A DNA stretch of 48,391 bases from JAAYCB01 sp012744395. GTDB lineage: Bacteria > Planctomycetota > Planctomycetia > Pirellulales > Thermoguttaceae. Positions 8,901-15,446 of the stretch are shown here, one piece after another. Position numbers and translations under genes: made by a program. Each line of letters opens with the position of its first letter. Position 1 is the first letter of the stretch. Location of the stretch: positions 1-48,391 of the forward strand of contig JAQVNJ010000034.1 in NCBI GenBank assembly GCA_028703175.1, written 5' to 3'. Under the pieces are notes generated by a model. The model had not been told where the DNA came from and made no database searches. It saw nothing but the letters and a program-made list of their open reading frames with translations.

Positions 8901-9013
8901 TGGAGATACCCAACGCCGGCGGCCGCTACTCGAGCAGGATCCTGCCCGACCCGGAGCGGCTCTTCCAGGTCCGCGAGCAATTGGCCGAGGCGATCGAAAA
9001 AGCGGCCGATTAG
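5933..9013 (+). CDS. Secreted DUF4091 / GH123-like glycosidase candidate
   Basis: This 1026-residue exported protein has a signal peptide ending near 'AALAAG'. Beta-rich N-terminal domains (residues about 35-270) are followed by a carbohydrate-binding-like module starting 'NLVENGGFEQGEPLPGGW', a linker, and a C-terminal TIM-barrel-like DUF4091 domain related to glycoside hydrolase family 123. The acidic pair in 'YISDEPHD' (Asp786-Glu787) matches the catalytic Asp-Glu of GH123 (beta-N-acetylgalactosaminidases), and 'ENAREGVEDYEYLHLL' is a DUF4091 C-terminal hallmark. Activity on an N-acetylated hexosamine glycan is inferred. The start is GTG at 5933, with AGGAG at 5920-5924. It follows the propeller gene by one base. 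Confidence 0.85.
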   Translation: MKFFASKPATHRSILCLLACLGCFTPPAALAAGWHHPLALDGGDYWRARLPLVVKNGGQTPLEGAPVELKIEPHGPLAALVGRPAEQIRVASAEGVEMLFALYDPSGRPVTEGPLAAASSLVLPAECPAAARATCYVYFDNPAAGRVPDRWTERRGLVTGIEVLPVERLELEELGGEAAWPAAAPIRRAAVRVYNFGDQPAAGAMVSVDLGMIRRRARDRLDERSIRVRLGGKEIPHARLGNALLFRGDLAARSAARHDIYFAADAPPGATAAEQPGNLAGLPNLVENGGFEQGEPLPGGWTGAEPPQSPGVKFSLDDPGRADLGRRTARMDVPPELAGSWRGWRQSVAVKPGRTYLVAAWIKCKDATGDVRVHAHLRTADGSLCKTNGMTGTSRGISGTTDWTLVSDLFEMPDDAARFQIHLTTTAAGTFWYDGVVLSEVVLGRIARFECRPPESPDRLDVWPVRSVVKVFPDDPPPETAAQCEISAARNEREVLQLAVRAGRQIERVRVEVDRPVGPGGAALPPPEVQIVGYVPIDYPTSYYQSEAPAWRRLIPTRPSQCDGWPGLWPDPLLPTARFDLMPGATAAVWITAAIPKDAAAGVYAGKVRFRAGDRVLAERGYTVRVRDFALPDESHVAAIYDIRYGPGGERLWGAPLDAMYPRLVRFLAERRLSPDAIRPGPQIRYAGGRVEADFAEYDRAAEVYFNEWKLPYSYTPREFYLFGWGHPPKTIFGEQPYEGRPPYETADRSQLRPEYKKAFQACLKAYWDHIKEKGWADRMIFYISDEPHDAHDYIRVQMKALCDMIHQVDPKIPIYSSTWKHVPDWDGSLDVWGIGHQGLVAPEKMEEIRRSGGRIWFTTDGQMCTDTPYCAVERLLPHYCFKYGAAAYEFWGASWLTYDPYQYGWHSYIRQSSEPGRHYWVRYPNGDGFLIYPGAPLGRDELVSSIRLENAREGVEDYEYLHLLKARLAASGEDLPAARQALAAAAELVEIPNAGGRYSSRILPDPERLFQVREQLAEAIEKAAD

Positions 9014-9046
9014 CCGCCGAACAGCCGAACAGCCGACGGCTATTGC

Positions 9047-11356
9047 TCACGTCTCTGACGTCGAATACTCCGGGCTCGGGTGGTGCTGGACCGCCTCGAT
9101 CGCCGGCTCGGGGCCGAGCTTGAGCGACCAGCCGGTTTTCAGGCCGACGACGAAATAGCCCAGGACGACCACGCCGACGGCGAAGATCGTGTCGCCGATC
9201 GCGCGCATCCAGCGGAGCGTGTCGAGCAGATCGGTCTGGAGAAACTCGGCGCTGCGGGCGTACCACATGCCGTGCTCGACGCTCGCCCAGGTCTGCATCA
9301 GGCCGACGGGCAGAACGCTCAGCAGGACCATCAGCGCCAGGCCGATGTTGATCGACCAGAAGGCCAGCGCGAGCGGGCCGGTCCGCCACGGGCGGCGGTC
9401 CGTCAACCCCCGCAGGCAGAAGAGCATCAGGCCGATGCCGAGCATCCCGTAGACCCCGAACAAGGCCGTGTGGCCGTGGACGGGCGTCGTGTTCAAGCCC
9501 TGCATGTAGTATAGCGCGATCGGCGGGTTGATCAGGAAGCCGAACAACCCCGCCCCCACCAGGTTCCAGAAGGCCACGGCCACGAAGAAATAGATCGGCC
9601 ACTTGTAGGCCGAGACCCAGGGCCGGGCGCGCGAAAGCGTGAGGTTCTCATAGGCCTCGAAACCGATCAGCACCAGTGGCACGACCTCCAGGGCGCTGAA
9701 CACCGCGCCGAGCGCCATGACGACCGTCGGCGTGCCGGTGAAGTAAAGGTGGTGGAAGGTGCCGATGATCCCGCCGGTGAGGAAGATCGTCGTCGCAAAC
9801 AGCACGGCCGCCGTGGCCGTGCGGACCCGCAAGAGGCCCATCCGCGTGAACAAGAAGGCGATCACCACGGTGGCGAAGACCTCGAAGAAGCCCTCCACCC
9901 AGAGGTGCACGACCCACCACCGCCAATACTCGGCGATCGCCAGGTTCGTCTGCCGGCCCCACATCAGGCCCGCCCCGTAGAATCCGGCAATCGCCAGCGA
10001 GGAGATCAGGAACAGCCCGAGCAGGTGCCTCTGGTGGCCCGGCCGCCGCAGCGCCGGCCACATTGCCCTGGCCATCAAGCCGAGCCAGATGAACAGCCCG
10101 GCGAAGAGAAACCATTGCCAGAATCGGCCCAGGTCGACGTACTCGTAGCCCTGGTGGCCGAACCAGAAGTTCATTTCCAAGCCCATCCGCTGCCGCGTGG
10201 CGTACCAGGTGCCGAACATCGAACCGGCGACGATCACCAACAGCGCCGCGAAAAGGATGTTGACGCCGGCCCGTTGGTACTTCGGCTCCACGCCCGAGAC
10301 GGCCGGACCCATGAACAGCCCCGTCGCCAGCCAGGCCGTGGCGATCCAGAAGATGCCCAACTGCGTGTGCCAGGTCCGCGCTACCGAATAGGGGAACCAC
10401 TCGGCCAGGGGAATGCCGTAGAAGCCGCCCCCCTCGACGCCGTAGTGGGCCGTCACCGCGCCCAGGCCGACCTGAACAACGATCAACGCCGCGACCACCC
10501 AGAAGTATTTCAACGTGGCCTTCATCGAGGGCGTCGGCTTCAAGGCCAGCAACGGGTCCTCGTCCGGCAAGTCCGATGGCGGCTCTTCTTGACGCTTGAC
10601 GACGGCGAAGTACCAGGCCAGCGCCCCGACTCCGGCCAGCAGCACGACAAAACTGATCACCGACCAGACCACGAGCGAACCGGTCGGCCGATTGCCGACC
10701 AGCTCCTCGGCCGGCCAGTTGTTGGTGTAGGTGATCGCCTCGCCCGGGCGGTTCGTCGTGCAAGCCCACGAGGCCCAGAAGAAGAAGGCATTCATCTGTT
10801 CGCGGCGATCGGCGTCGGGCACGCTGCCGGCCGGAATCGCATAAGCGTCGCGGAGTGCGGCCGCCTCCGAGGCGTCGCCGAACAGGGCGTGGTAGTGGTT
10901 GCCGACGGCCGCGATCGCCGCGGCCCGCAGGGGTGAGACGAGCAGGTCGCCGGTCGCCGCGTCGTAGGTGTTCTCGCGAAGCTGTTCGGCAAGCCGGGCC
11001 TTCAATTCCGCCGCGGGACCCGCGCCGAGCTGGTCGAACGGCCGTTCGTGCTCTTGCTGGGACCAGCGGTTGAGAATCCAGGTGGCCTCGCGGTGCAGCC
11101 AGTCGGCCGACCAGTCGGGCGCGACGTAGGCCCCGTGTCCCCAGACGCTGCCGACCTGCTGGCCGCCCATCGACTGCCAGACGTTCTGGCCGTCGCGGAT
11201 CTCCTGGCCGGTGAACAGCACCCGGCCATCGGTCGTCACGACCCGCTCGGGAACCGGCGGCGCCTGCTGGTAAATCTCGACGCCGAAGTAGCCCAGCACC
11301 GCAAACGAAGCGATCACCACGACAAGAAAACCGATCCATAGGCGAGCGTACTGCAT
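9047..11356 (-). CDS. norZ: Quinol-dependent nitric oxide reductase (qNOR)
   Basis: This 769-residue polytopic protein is a single-subunit NO reductase of the haem-copper oxidase superfamily, reducing two NO to N2O with quinol electrons. It has the N-terminal extension diagnostic of qNOR ('DGRVLFTGQEIRDGQNVWQ') and then about 12 further helices. Likely FeB ligands are His in 'VHLWVEGFFEVF' (near residue 482) and the His pair in 'GTFHHLYFTG' (near 533-534); haem ligands lie in 'PVHGHTALFG' (near 625). Glu residues next to the FeB site are kept. It is the last gene of the Rrf2-nnrS-hemerythrin run, 45 bases after the hemerythrin stop, which argues for NO detoxification rather than full denitrification. 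Confidence 0.95.
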   Translation of the reverse strand: MQYARLWIGFLVVVIASFAVLGYFGVEIYQQAPPVPERVVTTDGRVLFTGQEIRDGQNVWQSMGGQQVGSVWGHGAYVAPDWSADWLHREATWILNRWSQQEHERPFDQLGAGPAAELKARLAEQLRENTYDAATGDLLVSPLRAAAIAAVGNHYHALFGDASEAAALRDAYAIPAGSVPDADRREQMNAFFFWASWACTTNRPGEAITYTNNWPAEELVGNRPTGSLVVWSVISFVVLLAGVGALAWYFAVVKRQEEPPSDLPDEDPLLALKPTPSMKATLKYFWVVAALIVVQVGLGAVTAHYGVEGGGFYGIPLAEWFPYSVARTWHTQLGIFWIATAWLATGLFMGPAVSGVEPKYQRAGVNILFAALLVIVAGSMFGTWYATRQRMGLEMNFWFGHQGYEYVDLGRFWQWFLFAGLFIWLGLMARAMWPALRRPGHQRHLLGLFLISSLAIAGFYGAGLMWGRQTNLAIAEYWRWWVVHLWVEGFFEVFATVVIAFLFTRMGLLRVRTATAAVLFATTIFLTGGIIGTFHHLYFTGTPTVVMALGAVFSALEVVPLVLIGFEAYENLTLSRARPWVSAYKWPIYFFVAVAFWNLVGAGLFGFLINPPIALYYMQGLNTTPVHGHTALFGVYGMLGIGLMLFCLRGLTDRRPWRTGPLALAFWSINIGLALMVLLSVLPVGLMQTWASVEHGMWYARSAEFLQTDLLDTLRWMRAIGDTIFAVGVVVLGYFVVGLKTGWSLKLGPEPAIEAVQHHPSPEYSTSET

Positions 11357-11401
11357 GGATTCCGACTCTCCGGGAAGGTGATAGGTGGCGGGTTAGAGGG
11401 C

Positions 11402-12004
11402 TCAACGATGTCCGCACGCGCAGCCGCAGCCGCTGGCGGCCTTCGCCCGGGCGACGCCGTAGCGATCGGCCAGGCGGTTGGCCAGCTCGAGGTACCGCGC
11501 GTGCACGCCCTCGCCGATATGGTGTATTTCAACCTGGTCAAAGCTCGCCAACAGCGCGGCCTGGTCCTCCGCGGTGAGCATCTGGTCGGCCATCGAAAAC
11601 AGGCAATGGTCCTCCTTGTGGATGTGCTCGCGCAACAGCGCGATGTAGTCGCGGGCGTGGCGCGCGAACCGCGCGGCGGCGCCGGCCTCTCCCGCGGCGG
11701 CTGCCGCGAGGGCTTCGTCCATGCCGCGGACGTGGCCGCGGCCGGTCTCGTGCTCGTGGATCATCACGCCGGTCGGGCCGCCGTTGCGCGGCAGGCCCTT
11801 GGCCTCCAGGGCCGGGAAGAGGTGCGCCTCCTCCTTGCCGTGGTGGCAAGCGTCGGCGAAGCTTCGCAGGAAGTCGATCGCGTCGCGCGCCGATTCGGCA
11901 TCCACCGCCTGCTCGCGGCCGGCCTGGTCGGCCATTTTTTCCAGGCAGTCGAGCACCTGCTCGATGACGCGGTGTTCGCTGGAAAGGATCTCGGTCGGTT
12001 TCAC
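11402..12004 (-). CDS. Hemerythrin-domain protein with Cys-rich tail
   Basis: This 200-residue cytoplasmic four-helix HHE protein has potential di-iron ligands spaced as in hemerythrins: His11 (SSEHR), His54/Glu58 (HHGKEEAH), His83-His85 (IHEHE) and His127-Glu131 (EHIHKED). Proteins of this type bind O2 or NO or repair iron centres, as in YtfE/RIC. The tail 'SGCGCACGHR' carries Cys193, 195, 197 and His199, not part of the usual fold and possibly an extra metal or redox site. The GTG start at 12004 has AGGAG six bases upstream and overlaps the nnrS stop by four bases, so it is translationally coupled. NO-related function is inferred from context. Confidence 0.88.
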   Translation of the reverse strand: MKPTEILSSEHRVIEQVLDCLEKMADQAGREQAVDAESARDAIDFLRSFADACHHGKEEAHLFPALEAKGLPRNGGPTGVMIHEHETGRGHVRGMDEALAAAAAGEAGAAARFARHARDYIALLREHIHKEDHCLFSMADQMLTAEDQAALLASFDQVEIHHIGEGVHARYLELANRLADRYGVARAKAASGCGCACGHR

Positions 12005-13572
12005 TTGATTCTCCTTTGTCGGTGCAAGGGGAAGATTCCACAGGTCACAGGTGACGGGTAATCGGTGACGCGTCGCAGGTTGCCGCGATTGGCGGGCTGG
12101 AGCCCGTCGATCGCGCCGAGGGCGGAGCGTTGCTCGGCTTCTCCTCCGCGGCGCGATCGGGCCTGGCGGACGGGTGCAGCTCGGCCGCCGCAAGCGGCTC
12201 GGGCTGGCAGGCGGCCGGCCGGCCGGCCGGTGAGCCGCCAGAGATGCACGCCCCAGACGGCCAGGCCGGCCAGTTCGACCAGCCCGCTCGGGCCGATGAT
12301 CGGAAACGCGAGGGGGGTGAAATCCGTCGCCGCCTGGCCGGCGACGCGGACCGCACAGCCGGCGTTGATCAAGACCAGCGGAGACCAGGGGACGCGCTGG
12401 CGGTCGATGCGGGCGCCGCGCAGCTCCGCCGTGAGGCGGGCGGAGACGGCGACGATCATCTGGCTGACAAACCCCACGGTGATCGCGTGGCGGATGGCCC
12501 CATAGTAGGCATGGGAAAAGCCGATCCGCGCCGCGGCGCTCTCCGCCGCCAGCCAAGGCAGGAGGGCGAACTGGTAGACGGGCAGGGCGGCAAGCATCGC
12601 GAGCGACACGAGCAGCCAGAGATAGGCCGCGCGGACGTACGTCAGGCCGCGGTCTTGCCGCGGCGCGGGGCGCCAGATTCCCCAGCTCAGCACGAGGGCG
12701 ATTACGACGGCGGCCATCACGACGGCCGCCAGGTACCAGGCGCCGGCCCAGGCGTGTCCCGCCTGGCGGATGAGAATCGATCCGGCGATGACACCGGCCA
12801 GGGCGAGGTTGATCAGCACCAAGGCGCGCTGGCTCTGGTTCGGCCGCGTCTGCCGCATGCCGTACCAGCGGGGCAAGAGTTGCTGGCTGATGCCCAGGAT
12901 CATCAGCATCGCCAGGCCGTGGATCTGCATCTCCCGCAACGGCGCTTGCCAATCGGCGACCAGCCGCAGCAGCGTGCCGCGATCGCTTGCCAGGGCCGTG
13001 GCGGCAAAATAGACCGTGCCGTAAACGGCCTGGATGAGGAACCAGGCGAGGGCCGCGAGAACGAATCCGTCGGCCGCTTCCAGGCCCCGCGGCGAGCGCC
13101 GCAACGTGGCGGCAACGATCCCGCAACAGAGGGCGACGGCGGCGATTTCCGCCAGCGATCCGGCCAGGGCGGGCAGCAGGCACCAGGGCGAGAAATCGAC
13201 CAGCGGCTGGAACAGGGACCGCGCCGCCAGGCCGCCCGCCATCAGCCAGAAGCTCGCCACGGCGAGTCGCGGCGCGGCGAGCCGCGTCCGCTTCAGGGCT
13301 GCCAGCCCGTAATAGGCATAACCCATCGCGAACAGGCCGACCCAGCCGAAGATCTGGGCGTGGCCGTGGGCGTTGACCTCCTGGAGGCGGATCGAGACGA
13401 ACGACCCGGAGGCGGCGATTCGCAGCAGCAGCAGGGCGCCCCAGGCCGCGCCCAGGGTGAGGACGGTGGCGATCGCGCCGCGGAGGAAGAGCCGGTGGCC
13501 GTCCGGCGGCTGGGGCCGGCCTGAACCTGGCGGAAAGTTCGGGGAAGTCGTGTTGAATACGCCTAATAGCAT
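12001..13572 (-). CDS. nnrS: NnrS-family haem/copper membrane protein
   Basis: This 523-residue protein has about 12 transmembrane helices. Conserved His motifs of NnrS are visible: 'VNAHGHAQIFGWVG' near the N-terminus, 'QIHGLAMLMILG' in the middle, and 'RHAITVGFVSQMIVA' late. NnrS proteins bind haem and copper and protect against nitrosative stress. Typical members are about 400 residues. The last 60-70 residues here (Arg/Ala-rich, ending in text resembling spacer sequence) look like an extension past a lost stop. The ATG at 13572 lacks a clear ribosome site. The stop overlaps the hemerythrin start. Confidence 0.9.
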   Translation of the reverse strand: MLLGVFNTTSPNFPPGSGRPQPPDGHRLFLRGAIATVLTLGAAWGALLLLRIAASGSFVSIRLQEVNAHGHAQIFGWVGLFAMGYAYYGLAALKRTRLAAPRLAVASFWLMAGGLAARSLFQPLVDFSPWCLLPALAGSLAEIAAVALCCGIVAATLRRSPRGLEAADGFVLAALAWFLIQAVYGTVYFAATALASDRGTLLRLVADWQAPLREMQIHGLAMLMILGISQQLLPRWYGMRQTRPNQSQRALVLINLALAGVIAGSILIRQAGHAWAGAWYLAAVVMAAVVIALVLSWGIWRPAPRQDRGLTYVRAAYLWLLVSLAMLAALPVYQFALLPWLAAESAAARIGFSHAYYGAIRHAITVGFVSQMIVAVSARLTAELRGARIDRQRVPWSPLVLINAGCAVRVAGQAATDFTPLAFPIIGPSGLVELAGLAVWGVHLWRLTGRPAGRLPARAACGGRAAPVRQARSRRGGEAEQRSALGAIDGLQPANRGNLRRVTDYPSPVTCGIFPLHRQRRIK

Positions 13573-13692
13573 GTGATTGTCTGGGTTTAGCTGGCAGCAA
13601 ATGGCGTCTCCCGTCCTCTCCGGGGGCGCCGCGATCGGTCTGTTTGCTCTGCTTTCGCCGGATTTCGCCCTGGATGCGGCGTTTTTTGTAAC

Positions 13693-14115
13693 CTATGCCG
13701 GGCGTGCCTCGACGGCCGGTTCGGCGGCGAGGTCCGCCACCGTGGTCTCCTTGAGGAATCTCAGGTATTGATTCCGCACCCGGCCCCAGCGGTTGTGGAC
13801 GGCGCAGGGACTGTTTTCGGAACACCGCCGGCGGCCGAGGAAGCACCCGCCCCAGCGGCTGACGTGGTCGATCGGCTCGACGACGTCGAAAATGGGGATC
13901 CGTTCCGGCCGGCGGGCGAGCCGGAATCCGCCCCCCTTGCCCTTCTGCGATTCCAGAATCCCTTCGTCGGCGAGCGTCCTGAGGAGCTTGCCGAGATAGT
14001 TCCGCGGGGCTCCGACCTGGTCGGCCACCTCGCCCGCGCCGGCATATTCGCCGGAGGCCAGTCCGGCAAGGCTGACGACCGCGCGGAGGGCATAGGTGGC
14101 AGTTCTGGAGAGCAT
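13693..14115 (-). CDS. Rrf2-family Fe-S transcriptional regulator (NsrR-like)
   Basis: This 140-residue winged-helix repressor opens with the family hallmark 'MLSRTATYALRA'. The recognition helix region is 'GAPRNYLGKLLRTL' and the wing is 'KGKGGGFRLAR'. Three cysteines, Cys91, Cys98 and Cys104, are placed as in IscR and NsrR to hold an iron-sulfur cluster; the first gap is six residues. In NsrR, NO destroys the cluster and releases repression. Being first in a run with nnrS, hemerythrin and qNOR, it probably senses NO. The ATG has AAGGA seven bases upstream and sits inside an inverted repeat, so autoregulation is likely. IscR-like or other Rrf2 subfamilies are alternatives. Confidence 0.9.
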   Translation of the reverse strand: MLSRTATYALRAVVSLAGLASGEYAGAGEVADQVGAPRNYLGKLLRTLADEGILESQKGKGGGFRLARRPERIPIFDVVEPIDHVSRWGGCFLGRRRCSENSPCAVHNRWGRVRNQYLRFLKETTVADLAAEPAVEARPA

Positions 14116-14140
14116 GACATGTTCCTTAATCGCATGTCAT
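14114..14140 (-). promoter_or_regulatory. Perfect inverted repeat, putative Rrf2 operator
   Basis: ATGACATG (14114-14121) and CATGTCAT (14133-14140) are exact reverse complements separated by 11 bases. The 27-bp span covers the edge of the -10 box, the predicted transcription start and the start codon of the Rrf2 gene. That is a classic position for a dimeric repressor. The overall size fits Rrf2-family operators of about 23-29 bp, but the sequence is not the enterobacterial NsrR consensus. Confidence 0.65.
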
Positions 14141-14166
14141 TATACGCTTCATCCGCCGGCCGTCAA
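14139..14166 (-). promoter_or_regulatory. Near-consensus sigma70 promoter of the NO module
   Basis: On the minus strand TTGACG (14166-14161), a 16-base spacer and a perfect TATAAT (14144-14139) form a strong promoter. The predicted start is near 14132, giving a very short leader of about 17 bases that includes AAGGA. It should drive the Rrf2 gene and probably nnrS, hemerythrin and qNOR; no other clear promoter was seen in the 120-base gap before nnrS. Confidence 0.7.
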
Positions 14167-14266
14167 GGGGAGGTCTGACGCCAAGTCTTCGCCTCCGCCG
14201 GGGCCGTCTGCCGCGCCGGCTGGGGCCGATCGCCTCGCCCGGCGCCGCGTGGCGCCGCGGCCCGCG

Positions 14267-15289
14267 CTACCGCTCGGCCCCGGTCCCCTGCCGGACGAGC
14301 TTCTGGATCCGTTTGCCCATAATGTCCCCGGCGTACAGGTTTCCCTGCGAGTCGGCGGCGACCGCGTGGAGCCAGTTGCACTCGCCCGGCTTCTCCTGGC
14401 CATCCTGGCCGACCGGCACGGTCCAGACTTGGCGGACGCGGCCGTCGGTCGAAAACCGCATGAAGACCTGGTCCTTGGGGGGCGGGTAGCTGCCGTCCTT
14501 GTACCACGGCTGCGGCGAGGAGCCGCAGACCCAGATTTCATCCTTCGGCGAGATCCACAGGCCCCACGGCATGATCACGCCGCTCCACTGGTCGAGAAAC
14601 TTCCCCTCCTGGTCGAACAACTGGATCCGCCCGCTGTTGCGGTCGGCCACGTAGAGGACGCCGCGGGAATCGACGACGATCTGGTGCGGCAGGCAGAACT
14701 GGCCGGGCCCGCCGCCGTACTCTCCCCAGGCCTTGACGAACTTGCCCCGCGGATCGAAGTGGACCACGCGGCGATTGCCGTATCCGTCGGTGACGAACAC
14801 GTCGCCCTTGGGGGTGATCGCGACATCCGTGGGGGCGTTGAAATGGGCGCCGTCCTCGCCCGCCGCGCCCGGCGTGCCGAGCACGAGCAGCAGCTTACCC
14901 TGGGGCGTGAACTTCTTCACCACGTGGGCGACGTAATCGGTGATCCAGACGTCTCCCTGGCTGTCGAACCGCACGCTGTGGACCCCTCGGAACTCGCCCT
15001 GCCCCCAGCTGTTGAGCAGTTCGCCGTCGGGGGAATAGACCTGCACCGGAACCGGTGAGCGCTGGAGGCACCAGACGCGATCCTGCCGATCGACGGCCAC
15101 GCCGGGCACGGCGGCCGCCGGACCGAGCTCCGCCGGACGCTGGGGCCAGGCCGGATCGACGGCGTATTCCGTCACCGTCGGCTGCGGCGGGTAGTTGGGA
15201 TAGCCGGCCCAGGCGACGGTGGCCAGTGCGGCCACGGCAACCGCGACGCAAAAAGTCTTAACACAGCGGTTCCATGATGCGGCGAGCAT
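14267..15289 (-). CDS. Secreted NHL-repeat six-bladed beta-propeller protein
   Basis: This 340-residue protein has a signal peptide (to about 'ATVAWAG') and repeated NHL blades, e.g. 'GEFRGVHSVRFDSQGDVWI', 'FNAPTDVAITPKGDVFVTD', 'CLPHQIVVDSRGVLYVAD' and 'SWGQG'. Such propellers resemble the peptidyl-alpha-hydroxyglycine lyase fold; in planctomycetes they are mostly of unknown function. The ATG at 15289 has GGAGGC about six bases upstream and starts the signal peptide; the frame stays open a further 84 bases upstream without a signal. It is transcribed away from glgC, with a gene remnant between. Periplasmic location is inferred. Confidence 0.85.
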   Translation of the reverse strand: MLAASWNRCVKTFCVAVAVAALATVAWAGYPNYPPQPTVTEYAVDPAWPQRPAELGPAAAVPGVAVDRQDRVWCLQRSPVPVQVYSPDGELLNSWGQGEFRGVHSVRFDSQGDVWITDYVAHVVKKFTPQGKLLLVLGTPGAAGEDGAHFNAPTDVAITPKGDVFVTDGYGNRRVVHFDPRGKFVKAWGEYGGGPGQFCLPHQIVVDSRGVLYVADRNSGRIQLFDQEGKFLDQWSGVIMPWGLWISPKDEIWVCGSSPQPWYKDGSYPPPKDQVFMRFSTDGRVRQVWTVPVGQDGQEKPGECNWLHAVAADSQGNLYAGDIMGKRIQKLVRQGTGAER

Positions 15290-15317
15290 CGGGTGCCTCC
15301 TATTGATGGTATCGGTT

Positions 15318-15446
15318 CTAAAGCGTCCAGGGCTCGCGCATCGGGCGGCGGAGCATGCGGTTAACGTCCTCATCCGTGCTCCGCTCGGCGACCGGATCCC
15401 AGGCGAATTTACGTTTGAGAATCTGGGCCATACAGATTATAGTCGC
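15318..15446 (-). pseudogene. C-terminal remnant of a Gfo/Idh/MocA oxidoreductase
   Basis: About 42 codons on the minus strand read as the very end of a planctomycete Gfo/Idh/MocA-family dehydrogenase: 'ATIICMAQILKRKFAWDP', then 'DEDVNRMLRRPMREPW', then TL and a stop. These proteins typically end 'RK(L/F)xWDP...DEEANRMLxRPMREPW'. All of the Rossmann and substrate domains are gone. Similarity begins exactly at the end of glgC, overlapping its last codons in another frame. I infer deletion of the upstream part, fusing the glgC end to the relic. Confidence 0.7.

Noticed and set aside
5714..8980. Open frame of about 1,090 codons on the minus strand
   Set aside because: It is antisense to the well-supported DUF4091 gene. 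Its product is Arg/Gly/Ala-rich without domains, as expected from GC-rich codon bias.
9014..9046. Short AGCCG/CGGCT inverted repeat as a terminator
   Set aside because: The loop would be one base and there is no T-tract; it cannot be supported as a terminator.
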